From Pseudonocardiales bacterium (lineage in GTDB: Bacteria > Actinomycetota > Actinomycetes > Mycobacteriales > Pseudonocardiaceae), in NCBI GenBank assembly GCA_025465385.1, contig JAODNG010000484.1, forward strand, positions 1-7,210: a DNA stretch of 7,210 nt. The letters are read 5' to 3'. Each line of letters starts with the position of its first letter. Position 1 is the stretch's first letter. This document shows positions 1-6,267 of the stretch, one piece after another. The position numbers and the translations under genes were made by a program. The notes beneath the pieces are model-generated. The model had not been told where the DNA came from. It did no database searches and saw only the letters and a list, made by a program, of their open reading frames with translations.

Positions 1-1
1 A

Positions 2-1522
2 AACGACTTCGGGGCGACCACCGACGATGTGCAGTGGGTGGTCACCGGGTACACGTTGGCGCTGGGCGTGGTGGTGCCCGTCACCGCGTGGTTGGGGGAT
101 CGTTTCGGGCTGAGCCGGGTTTACAACCTCGCGCTGCTGGCATTCGCCGCCGGCTCGGCGCTGTGCGGCCTGGCCTGGGATTTGAACAGCCTGGTGATCT
201 TCCGGATCATCCAGGCGATCCCCGGTGGGATCCTGCCGGTAATCACGCTGTCGATCCTGTACCGGATCGTGCCGCGGGAGAAGCTCGGCGCCGCGATGGG
301 CCTGTACGGCCTGGGCATCGTGTTCGCCCCGGCGGTCGGCCCGACGTTGGGCGGCTATCTCGTCGAGTACGTGGACTGGCGGCTGATCTTCTACATCAAC
401 GTGCCGGTCGGGATTCTCGGCGCGGTGGCCGCGGCTCTGGTGTTGCCCCGGTTCCCAACGGTGGCCGGCCGGCGCTTCGATGCGCTCGGTTTCGTCACCA
501 TCGCCAGTGGCTTGTTCGCGGTGTTGCTGGCGCTGTCGGAGGGCGAGTCCTGGGGATGGACGTCCTACCGGGTCCTGATGCTGATCACCTACAGCGTGCT
601 GAGCCTGGCGTTGTTCGTGGTGGTCGAGCTGCAGGTGGCCGACCCATTGCTCGATATCCGCATCTTCCGCCACCGCGCGTTCACCTACACGCTGCTGTTG
701 ATCGCGGTGCTGATGGTAGTGATGTTCGGGGTGCTGTTCTACATCCCGTTGTTCCTGCAGCAAGCCCAGGGATGGGGAGCATTCGACGCCGGACTCACCC
801 TGCTGCCCCAGGCGCTGGTGATGGGGTTTTTGATGCCGATCGCCGGGCGGATCTATGACCGCATCGGGCCGCGCTGGCCGGCCGCGATCGGCTTGACGAT
901 CGTGGCGATCGGTACGTATCTGCTGCACACCCTGACCCTCGACACCCCCCGCGCGGACGTCATGTGGTTGCTGGTGTTGCAGGGCGCCGGTTTGGGCATG
1001 GCAATGATGCCGATCTTCACCGGAGGAATCGCGGTCATCCCGATGAACCAGGTCAATGCCGCCAGTGCGTTCAACAACGTCGTGCAGCGGGTCTCGGGTG
1101 CGTTCGGGTTGGCCGTGCTCACCGCGATCCTGACCACCCAGCAGGCCCAGCAGATGGCCGGGCGCGCCGCATTGATGCCCGCGAATACGCCGGTTCCAAA
1201 TCTCGGCCCGACCGCCCCGCCGGTGGCAGGTCTGTACGCCACCTACCGGATGACCCAATTGCAAGTGTTCGTCGGGGCCATCGATGACTTGTTTCTGATC
1301 GCTTCCGCGCTGAGCGCGCTGGCCGCGGTGGGGGCGCTGGTGCTGCTGCGGCCCGGACCCACTCCCGCGACTCCGGCCGGCTTCGCCCCGCCCAAGCAGG
1401 CGCCCGCGTCGCCGGCATCGCTCAACGGCGACGCGACCGTCCAGCGCCCCCTCGTCGGGTCCGCCAACGCCAACTCAGCCCCACGCGATCCAGCTCGCCA
1501 GCCGAGCTCCCGACCGGCTTGA
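2..1522 (+). CDS. DHA2-family (EmrB/QacA-type) MFS efflux transporter, 5'-truncated by window edge
   Basis: Integral-membrane drug/proton antiporter of the 14-TM DHA2 branch, expected to export hydrophobic compounds across the cytoplasmic membrane. The frame is open from the first complete codon at position 2. The GTG at 29 is an internal valine (context DDVQWVVTGYTLA, the usual start of TM2), so the true start lies upstream and about 40 residues including TM1 are missing. Visible family signatures are motif A LGDRFGLSR (nt 92-118), the motif B equivalent RIIQAIPGG (203-229; the usual RxxQGxGG has Ala for the first Gly), motif C GIVFAPAVGPTLGG (314-355), and DWRLIFYINVPVG (374-412), typical of DHA2 pumps. 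Many further hydrophobic segments follow to about nt 1350. The last ~50 residues are a Pro/Ala-rich, presumably cytoplasmic tail. Substrate cannot be deduced, and no regulator gene is visible beside it. Family assignment is firm; specific identity is not. Confidence 0.93.
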   Translation, partial: NDFGATTDDVQWVVTGYTLALGVVVPVTAWLGDRFGLSRVYNLALLAFAAGSALCGLAWDLNSLVIFRIIQAIPGGILPVITLSILYRIVPREKLGAAMGLYGLGIVFAPAVGPTLGGYLVEYVDWRLIFYINVPVGILGAVAAALVLPRFPTVAGRRFDALGFVTIASGLFAVLLALSEGESWGWTSYRVLMLITYSVLSLALFVVVELQVADPLLDIRIFRHRAFTYTLLLIAVLMVVMFGVLFYIPLFLQQAQGWGAFDAGLTLLPQALVMGFLMPIAGRIYDRIGPRWPAAIGLTIVAIGTYLLHTLTLDTPRADVMWLLVLQGAGLGMAMMPIFTGGIAVIPMNQVNAASAFNNVVQRVSGAFGLAVLTAILTTQQAQQMAGRAALMPANTPVPNLGPTAPPVAGLYATYRMTQLQVFVGAIDDLFLIASALSALAAVGALVLLRPGPTPATPAGFAPPKQAPASPASLNGDATVQRPLVGSANANSAPRDPARQPSSRPA

Positions 1523-1766
1523 CCATCCCTGATGTTCCCGAACTCCGCAGCAGAGCTGTTCCACATCGGGTGAACAGCCCTGGTGTGGAGTTCGGCGCAA
1601 CAAGGGCACCGGTCCGCGCTGCTCGCTCACATATGAGTAGAGAACGGATGCTCAAGGACGCCGGCGGCATCCCCGCGCACGGCAACCAAAGATCCGAATG
1701 GGACACCGGCCGCCGCTTCGACATCGAAATCCGGACTACCGCTGACGTTTCCGGGTACGTATACGC
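1523..1766. other. Intergenic gap between exporter and glucosidase
   Basis: This 244-bp stretch holds the hairpin at 1538-1595. The rest shows no clear -35/-10 pair. A perfect 8-bp palindrome CGTATACG (1758-1765) lies immediately before the ATG at 1767, and a CATATG-centred imperfect dyad sits at 1626-1637. A 54-codon open frame (1633-1797, ATG start) crosses the second half and overlaps the start of the glucosidase gene. It matches nothing I recognise and has no good ribosome binding site, so it is not called as a gene. The promoter of the glucosidase gene should lie between 1600 and 1766 if the gene is transcribed independently. Confidence 0.5.
1538..1595. terminator. Long imperfect inverted repeat / hairpin downstream of the MFS gene
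   Basis: Two 24-nt arms (1538-1561 and 1572-1595) face each other around a 10-nt loop (1562-1571). By hand pairing, 21 positions are Watson-Crick and one is G.U (1547/1586). Only two are mismatched: 1550/1583 (G-G) and 1554/1579 (A-C). The outer nine pairs are CCGAACTCC/GGAGTTCGG and the inner seven are GCTGTTC/GAACAGC. It starts 15 nt after the exporter stop codon. Position suggests a transcription terminator, and U-tract-less hairpins are often proposed as such in mycobacteria. No T-run follows on either strand, so an operator, a structured RNA or the remnant of a small mobile element are alternatives. The inverted repeat is certain; its function is not. Confidence 0.5.
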
Positions 1767-3869
1767 ATGGCCAAGCCGTGGACCTTCGCCGGGGTGAGTG
1801 CGAGCCTGGGCAGAGCTGGTGGTGCCGTCACGCTCATCGAGGAGACGTCGTTCTGCCTGTCCGACCGCAGCGGTGACATCCAAGCCGGGAAGCCACAAGG
1901 GGTCTTCGCCCTGGACACCAGATTGCTGTCGCGGCTCGAGCTGCGGGTCGGTGGTCACCAGCCGGAGCCGTTGTCGGTTGCGTCGGATGCGCCGTTCGCC
2001 GCGACGTTCGCGTTGCGCACCCATCCGCACGGCAAGCAGGCGGACAGCCGGCTCATGGTGCTGCGCCGCCGGTCAGTCTCCGGTGGCTTACGCGAGACGG
2101 TTGAGCTGCGCAACTACTCGACCGAAGAACTGCGCACCACCGTGACTCTCGAGTTCACCGTCGACTTCGCTGATCTGTTCGCCGTGAAGGAGGACCGGGT
2201 CGACGAGGACATCAAGCCGAAGGCCGAGGTCGACGGGGACGAGGTTCGTTTTTCCAGCCCGCGCTCATCCGGCGTGCAGCACGTGCGGGTCGAGGCCCTC
2301 CCGTCGCCGGATGCACAGGGCGGTGAGCTCACCGCTGACCGAGCACAGTGGCACGTTGTTCTTCCGCCGCATGGGCGCTGGTCAGGCTCGGTGTCGGTGT
2401 CGGCCTATCCCGACGACGGGAATCGGCTGCACGCGAGCCACGGTACGGCGAGGGATCGGCTGGCGGAGTGGCGCCAGACCACACCCTCCCTGCGCACCCA
2501 CCTGGTGCCGCTTCGGACGGCGTACCGCCAGTCGCTGGCCGACGTCGGGTCGCTGAGGCTGTTCGACACGACCGCTGACGGCCTGCCAGTGGTCGCCGCT
2601 GGTGCGCCGTGGTTCATGACGCTGTTCGGACGCGACTCGCTTCTCACGGCGTATATGGCCCTGCTGGTAGCTCCTGACCTCGCGCTCGGGGTGCTCCACA
2701 AGCTGGCGGGGCTGCAGGGTGGCTCCGTCGACGAGCGTACCGAGGAGCAGCCCGGCCGGATCCTGCACGAGATCCGCTACGACGGCTCATCGGTCTACTA
2801 CGGCACTGCGGACGCCACACCGCTGTTCGTTCTGCTGCTGGGCGAATGCCTGCGCTGGGGCCTGCCATGGGAGCGGCTGGAGCCTCTCGTCGCGAACGCC
2901 GACCGGGCGCTGGACTGGGTCGAACACTACGGCGACCGCGACGGCGACGGCTACGTCGAATACCAGCGGATGACCCCTGAGGGCCTGGAGAACCAGGGCT
3001 GGAAGGACTCCTGGGATGCGATCGTCTTCGCCGACGGCCGGCTCGCCGAGCCGCCGATCGCGTTATGCGAGGTGCAAGGCTACGTCTATGCCGCCTACCG
3101 GGCCCGCGCGGCGCTGGCCCGCCAAACCGCGGACATCCTACGCGCCGAGGAGTGCGAGGAACGCGCGGCGGCGCTGCGGGAGCGCTTCAACCGGGATTTC
3201 TGGCTCCCGGAGCGCGGCTGCTTCGCGCTGGCCCTCGACGGCAATAAGACCCAGGTCGACGCGGTCGCCTCGAACATGGGGCACTGCCTGTGGACTGGGA
3301 TCGCCACCCCGGAGCACGCCGCTGCGGTCGCGCGACACCTGACCTCACCGGAGATGTTCAGCGGGTGGGGAGTGCGCACGCTGGCGGCGTCGATGGCGTC
3401 CTACAACCCGATGAGCTACCACTGCGGCTCGGTCTGGCCGCACGACACCGCAATCGCCGTGGCCGGCCTCATGCGCTATGGCTTCGTCGAGGACGCTCAG
3501 CGCATCGCGCTGGCGCTGCTCGACGCGGCTGCAGCGGACGACGGCCGGCTCTCCGAGCTGTTCACCGGGCTGGCACGGGATGACGTCCGCAGTCCGGTCA
3601 GCTATCCGAGCGCGTGCTCGCCGCAGGCGTGGTCGGCGGCCGCGCCGCTGCTGCTGCTGCGGGCCCTGCTGCGGTTGGACCCCGACGTGCCCGCTGGCCG
3701 GCTGTTCCTCGACCCGGCCCTGCCGGAGCAGTTCGGTGAGGTGGTCCTCGACGGGGTGCCGCTCGCCGGGTGCCGGCTCACCATCACCGGGACCGGCGCG
3801 GTCCAGGTGACCGGTGCGCCGCCTGCGGTCGAGGTGGTGCGGGCGCTCGCGGCCCCGCCGCCACGTTAG
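1767..3869 (+). CDS. Amylo-alpha-1,6-glucosidase-like (glycogen debranching-type) glycoside hydrolase
   Basis: 700-residue cytosolic enzyme, no signal peptide, with the two-domain plan of bacterial 'amylo-alpha-1,6-glucosidase' proteins. An N-terminal beta-sandwich (about residues 20-215) contains the typical VTLIEETSFCLSD and GVFALDTRLLSRLEL stretches. A C-terminal (alpha/alpha)6-barrel (about 245-700) resembles GH63/GH15-like catalytic domains. Barrel signatures are PWFMTLFGRDSLLTAY (281-296), GTADATPLF (346-354), QGWKDSWDAI (410-419), SYHCGSVWPHDTAIA (550-564) and SELF (596-599). D414 or D417 and E597 are candidate acid/base residues by analogy with related barrels, which is inference. The loop DRDGDGYVEY (390-399) looks like a calcium-binding DxDxDG loop. 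ATG 1767 is preferred although no Shine-Dalgarno precedes it, because the WTFAG stretch at residues 5-9 looks like the family N-terminus; GTG 1794 would remove it. The likely role is alpha-glucan or oligosaccharide hydrolysis, but no glycogen or trehalose gene is nearby and the exact substrate is open. Confidence 0.88.
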   Translation: MAKPWTFAGVSASLGRAGGAVTLIEETSFCLSDRSGDIQAGKPQGVFALDTRLLSRLELRVGGHQPEPLSVASDAPFAATFALRTHPHGKQADSRLMVLRRRSVSGGLRETVELRNYSTEELRTTVTLEFTVDFADLFAVKEDRVDEDIKPKAEVDGDEVRFSSPRSSGVQHVRVEALPSPDAQGGELTADRAQWHVVLPPHGRWSGSVSVSAYPDDGNRLHASHGTARDRLAEWRQTTPSLRTHLVPLRTAYRQSLADVGSLRLFDTTADGLPVVAAGAPWFMTLFGRDSLLTAYMALLVAPDLALGVLHKLAGLQGGSVDERTEEQPGRILHEIRYDGSSVYYGTADATPLFVLLLGECLRWGLPWERLEPLVANADRALDWVEHYGDRDGDGYVEYQRMTPEGLENQGWKDSWDAIVFADGRLAEPPIALCEVQGYVYAAYRARAALARQTADILRAEECEERAAALRERFNRDFWLPERGCFALALDGNKTQVDAVASNMGHCLWTGIATPEHAAAVARHLTSPEMFSGWGVRTLAASMASYNPMSYHCGSVWPHDTAIAVAGLMRYGFVEDAQRIALALLDAAAADDGRLSELFTGLARDDVRSPVSYPSACSPQAWSAAAPLLLLRALLRLDPDVPAGRLFLDPALPEQFGEVVLDGVPLAGCRLTITGTGAVQVTGAPPAVEVVRALAAPPPR

Positions 3870-3873
3870 AGCC

Positions 3874-3896
3874 GAGCCGGGGGCCTCAGCCGGTTT
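3874..3896. terminator. Possible bidirectional terminator between convergent genes
   Basis: Between the stop of the glucosidase gene (3867-3869) and that of the convergent flavoprotein gene (3886-3888), positions 3874-3880 can pair with 3890-3896. This gives seven pairs, two of them G.U, around a nine-base loop. The structure overlaps the last codons of the minus-strand gene and lacks a T-tract. Its convergent position is what makes it plausible; the pairing alone is weak. Confidence 0.25.
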
Positions 3897-4506
3897 CGTA
3901 GAGGCGGGTGGCGTACGCGGGGCCGTAGTAGCGATCGAGGTCTTCCAGCGCCACGTCCGGCTGTTCCAGGCGCTGGGCGAGCCGGGCGCGGGAGGGCACC
4001 GCGGTGGGGTTCCAGGTGGCGGGCTGCCACAGGTCCGAGCGCAAGAACGCCTTCGAGCAGTGGTAGAAGACTTGCTTGATCTCGACGACGAGCGCCAACA
4101 GCGGCCGATGTCCCTTGACCCGCATCTGATCGAAGAACGGGGCGTCGGACACCAGACGCGCTGTGCCGTTGATCCGTAAGGTGTCGCCGCGCCCGGGAAC
4201 GAGATAGATCAGTCCGACGTGCGGGTTGGCCAGGATGTTCCGGAAGCCGTCGGCGCGCCGGTTGCCTGGGCGTTCCGGGATGGCAATCGTCGTGTCGTCG
4301 AGCACGAGCGTGAAACCTGGCGGATCGCCCTTCGGCGAGACGTCGCAGCTGCCGTCCGCGCCTGAAGTGGCCACAAGGCACAACGGAGAACTGGCGAGCC
4401 ACTGCCTGTCGTACTCGTGCAGCGTCTTGCGGTCCTTCGCGGCGACTCTGGGGAGCGGCTCGCCGAGCAGCTCACGCAACTGCGCCTCCGAGGTGATCTC
4501 CGTCAT
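3886..4506 (-). CDS. PPOX-type FMN-dependent flavoprotein (pyridoxamine 5'-phosphate oxidase-like)
   Basis: 206-residue cytosolic split-barrel protein. It resembles the subgroup annotated as 'PPOX class probable FMN-dependent enzyme' (DR_2398 / MSMEG_1061 type), which is longer than the minimal ~140-residue PPOX fold. Recognisable stretches are LCLVATSGADGSCDVSPKGD (residues 42-61), first barrel strands and flavin-site loop; TIAIPERPGNRRADGFRNIL (73-92), basic phosphate-contacting loop and helix; PHVGLIYLVPGRGDTLRING (95-114), barrel core; and HCSKAFLRSDLW (149-160), the typical C-terminal motif. Members are predicted FMN-dependent oxidoreductases, and the natural substrate of this subgroup is not established to my knowledge. 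The ATG at 4506 gives a standard N-terminus (MTEITSEAQLRELLG), but only a weak ribosome binding site precedes it. It is divergent from the ligase gene and convergent with the glucosidase gene, so it forms its own transcription unit. Family is secure, function unknown. Confidence 0.9.
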   Translation of the reverse strand: MTEITSEAQLRELLGEPLPRVAAKDRKTLHEYDRQWLASSPLCLVATSGADGSCDVSPKGDPPGFTLVLDDTTIAIPERPGNRRADGFRNILANPHVGLIYLVPGRGDTLRINGTARLVSDAPFFDQMRVKGHRPLLALVVEIKQVFYHCSKAFLRSDLWQPATWNPTAVPSRARLAQRLEQPDVALEDLDRYYGPAYATRLYETG

Positions 4507-4601
4507 GTAACCAGTGTCCAGGTCAGCCGACCCGACGCACAGCGGATGAGGAGCAGGCGGCCCGGGAACGACGACGTAAGGTCAAATCTGGAGGTCTGAT
4601 C
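4507..4601. promoter_or_regulatory. Divergent control region between flavoprotein and ligase genes
   Basis: These 95 bp separate two divergently read start codons and must carry both promoters unless one is internal to a gene. A TANNNT-type -10 hexamer for the plus strand, TAAGGT, occurs at 4577-4582, but no good -35 lies the right distance upstream. If it is used, the leader would be only about a dozen bases. No strong dyad operator is seen. The assignment rests mainly on geometry. Confidence 0.45.
4590..4594 (+). promoter_or_regulatory. Ribosome binding site of the PaaK-like ligase
   Basis: A perfect GGAGG lies seven bases before the ATG at 4602. This is the strongest Shine-Dalgarno sequence upstream of any start in the window and fixes the start of the ligase gene. 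Confidence 0.85.
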
Positions 4602-6098
4602 ATGGCGCTGCGACGCGAGGTACTGCGAGCCGCGCTCGACCGGTTTTTAGCCACTGGACTTGACGATGTCCTCTCCCGCCCGGCACCGGGCGAGGCGGAG
4701 CAGCGCGCGCTGGCCCTGTTCACATCGGTGGTCGAAACGGTACCGGCCTACCGGGCGTTCCTCGTGGAGCACGACGTCGACCCCGCGGCGGTCCGGACCG
4801 TCGACGACTTCCCGGCGCTACCGCTGCTTACCAAGGACAACTACCTGCGCCGGCACCCGCTGGCACAGCTATGCCGGGGCGGCGAGATGGGGAGCTGCGA
4901 CATGATTGCGGTGTCCTCCGGATCGACCGGCGAACCCACCTTCTGGCCGCGGTCGGTGGCCGACGAGTTCGCGGTGGCCACCCGGTTCGAGCAGGTCTTC
5001 CACGACAGTTTCGACGCTGATCAGCGCACCACGCTGGCTGTGGTGTGCTTCGCGCTGGGAACCTGGGTCGGTGGGATGTACACCGCTAGCTGCTGCCGGC
5101 ACCTGTCTGCCAAGGGCTACCCGATCACGGTGATCACGCCGGGTAGCGATGTCGACGAGATCCTGCGGGTGATCACCGCACTGGGCCCGCAGTTCGAGCA
5201 AGTGGTGTTGCTCGGGTACCCACCGTTCCTCAAGGGCGTCATCGACACCGGCCTGACCCGTGGCGTGCCATGGCCGGACTACCACGTCAAGCTGGTGCTT
5301 GCCGGTGAGGTGTTCAGCGAAGAATGGCGCGCGCTGGTGGGCGAGCGTCTGGGCGGTGGCAAGCCGTGTTTCGGCTCCGCATCGCTCTACGGCACCGCCG
5401 ATGCGGGCGTGTTGGCCACCGAGACGCCGCTGTCGATCTGCATCCGCCGTTATCTGGCAGCGCACCCGGACGTCGCGCGGGAGCTGTTCGGCGAGGCGCG
5501 GCTGCCCACTCTTGCCCAGTACGACCCGCGCAGCCGGCTGTTTGAAACTCGCGAAGACACCCTGCTGTTCACCGGCGACAACGGGATCCCACTGATCCGA
5601 TACCATATCGCCGATACCGGCGGGCTCACCTCATTCGACGCGATGCTCGCTTTTCTCGCCGATCACGGCTTCGCCTTGGACGCCGAGCTCGGTGCAGGCC
5701 GGCGAGGTATCCGCGAGCTGCCCTTTGTCCATGTGTTCGGCCGCTCGCAGTTCACGGTGTCGTACTTCGGCGCGAACATCTATCCGGAGAACGTCACAGT
5801 CGGTCTGGAGCAGTCACCGGTCGCGGCCTGGGTCACCGGCAAGTTCGTGATGGAGTCCCGGGAGGACGCCGACCATGACCGGTATCTGGCCATCGCGGTC
5901 GAGCTGGCCGCAGGGGTGACCGGCAGCGCGGAGATGCGAGACGGGATCGCGCAGTCGATCGTCGGTCAGCTCCGCCGGCTCAACAGCGAGTTCGCGCACT
6001 ACGCGCCGCCGGAGCGCCAGCTCCCGCGGGTGACCCTGCACCCGACCGGTGATCTGGAGTACTTCCCAACCGGTGCCAAGCACCGGTACTCCCGCTAA
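4602..6098 (+). CDS. PaaK-like adenylate-forming ligase (phenylacetate--CoA ligase family)
   Basis: 498-residue cytosolic enzyme of the ANL superfamily, nearest to phenylacetate-CoA ligase (PaaK, COG1541). Members activate a carboxylate with ATP to an acyl-adenylate and usually pass it to CoA. Features in order are a PaaK-like N-terminus with LPLLTKDNYLR (73-83); the phosphate-binding loop VSSGSTGEP (104-112); YGTAD (263-267), at the place of the usual YGxxE/D motif; LLFTGDNGIPLIRYHIADTGG (321-341), with D338 the expected ribose-contacting Asp; the hinge region FGRSQF (379-384); and a C-terminal small domain ending PTGAKHRYSR, where K493 is the candidate adenylation lysine. All hallmark residues seem present, so the protein is probably active. 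No phenylacetate (paa) degradation genes adjoin it, so the substrate need not be phenylacetate; other aromatic or acyl acids, or an F390-synthetase-like role (same family), are possible. The start is supported by GGAGG seven bases upstream. Family is strong, substrate unknown. Confidence 0.88.
   Translation: MALRREVLRAALDRFLATGLDDVLSRPAPGEAEQRALALFTSVVETVPAYRAFLVEHDVDPAAVRTVDDFPALPLLTKDNYLRRHPLAQLCRGGEMGSCDMIAVSSGSTGEPTFWPRSVADEFAVATRFEQVFHDSFDADQRTTLAVVCFALGTWVGGMYTASCCRHLSAKGYPITVITPGSDVDEILRVITALGPQFEQVVLLGYPPFLKGVIDTGLTRGVPWPDYHVKLVLAGEVFSEEWRALVGERLGGGKPCFGSASLYGTADAGVLATETPLSICIRRYLAAHPDVARELFGEARLPTLAQYDPRSRLFETREDTLLFTGDNGIPLIRYHIADTGGLTSFDAMLAFLADHGFALDAELGAGRRGIRELPFVHVFGRSQFTVSYFGANIYPENVTVGLEQSPVAAWVTGKFVMESREDADHDRYLAIAVELAAGVTGSAEMRDGIAQSIVGQLRRLNSEFAHYAPPERQLPRVTLHPTGDLEYFPTGAKHRYSR
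6069..6087 (+). terminator. 7-bp perfect hairpin at the end of the ligase gene
   Basis: ACCGGTG (6069-6075) and CACCGGT (6081-6087) form a perfect seven-pair stem with a five-base loop, ending nine bases before the TAA stop at 6096. It lies inside the coding sequence (PTGAKHR region) and no T-tract follows. It may help end transcription or simply reflect codon choice. Confidence 0.25.
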
Positions 6099-6267
6099 TC
6101 AAGATGCCGAGAACCCCCTTAGCTACGAGAACCATCCCTTTTCTGGAATGGAACGCTCGATAACGACGACAATAATAGCAAGTAAAAAGCCTGAGATTTA
6201 GCTGAAGGTTTCCCGAGAAATCGCCATGAGGCGTACCAACTGAGCCCGGCGCCGCGATCCAACGGGC
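6099..6267. promoter_or_regulatory. A+T-rich intergenic region upstream of the serine hydrolase gene
   Basis: Hand count gives 54 G+C in 120 bases (6101-6220, 45%), with only 8 of 30 in 6171-6200. This is far below the flanking genes and suggests a promoter or regulator-binding region. The 8-bp direct repeat CGAGAACC occurs at 6108-6115 and 6126-6133 (18 bases start to start), each copy followed by CCCTT directly or after AT. AATAAT (6171-6176) is a possible -10 element, but I find no matching -35. A near-palindrome TTTCCCGAGAAA lies at 6209-6220. The presence of a promoter is likely; its exact position is not resolved. Confidence 0.45.

Noticed and set aside
29..31. GTG at 29 as the exporter start codon
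   Set aside because: The frame is open to the window edge and the preceding residues (TTDDVQW) continue the conserved start of TM2, so the codon is an internal valine.
1534..1543. Mycobacterial LexA (SOS) box
   Set aside because: GTTC-CC-GAAC has the half-sites in inverted order and wrong spacing relative to GAAC-N4-GTTC.
1538..1595. Integron attC-like site
   Set aside because: Size and imperfect symmetry fit, but the required RYYYAAC and GTTRRRY core ends are not at the arm termini and no integrase or cassette structure is present.
1422..2030. 202-codon minus-strand open frame across the exporter/glucosidase gap
   Set aside because: Its sequence is Arg-rich and unrecognisable, it overlaps two well-supported plus-strand genes, and such frames are common by chance in high-GC DNA.
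4869..5606. 245-codon minus-strand open frame inside the ligase gene
   Set aside because: It lies wholly antisense to a gene with all adenylating-enzyme motifs and shows no motif of its own.
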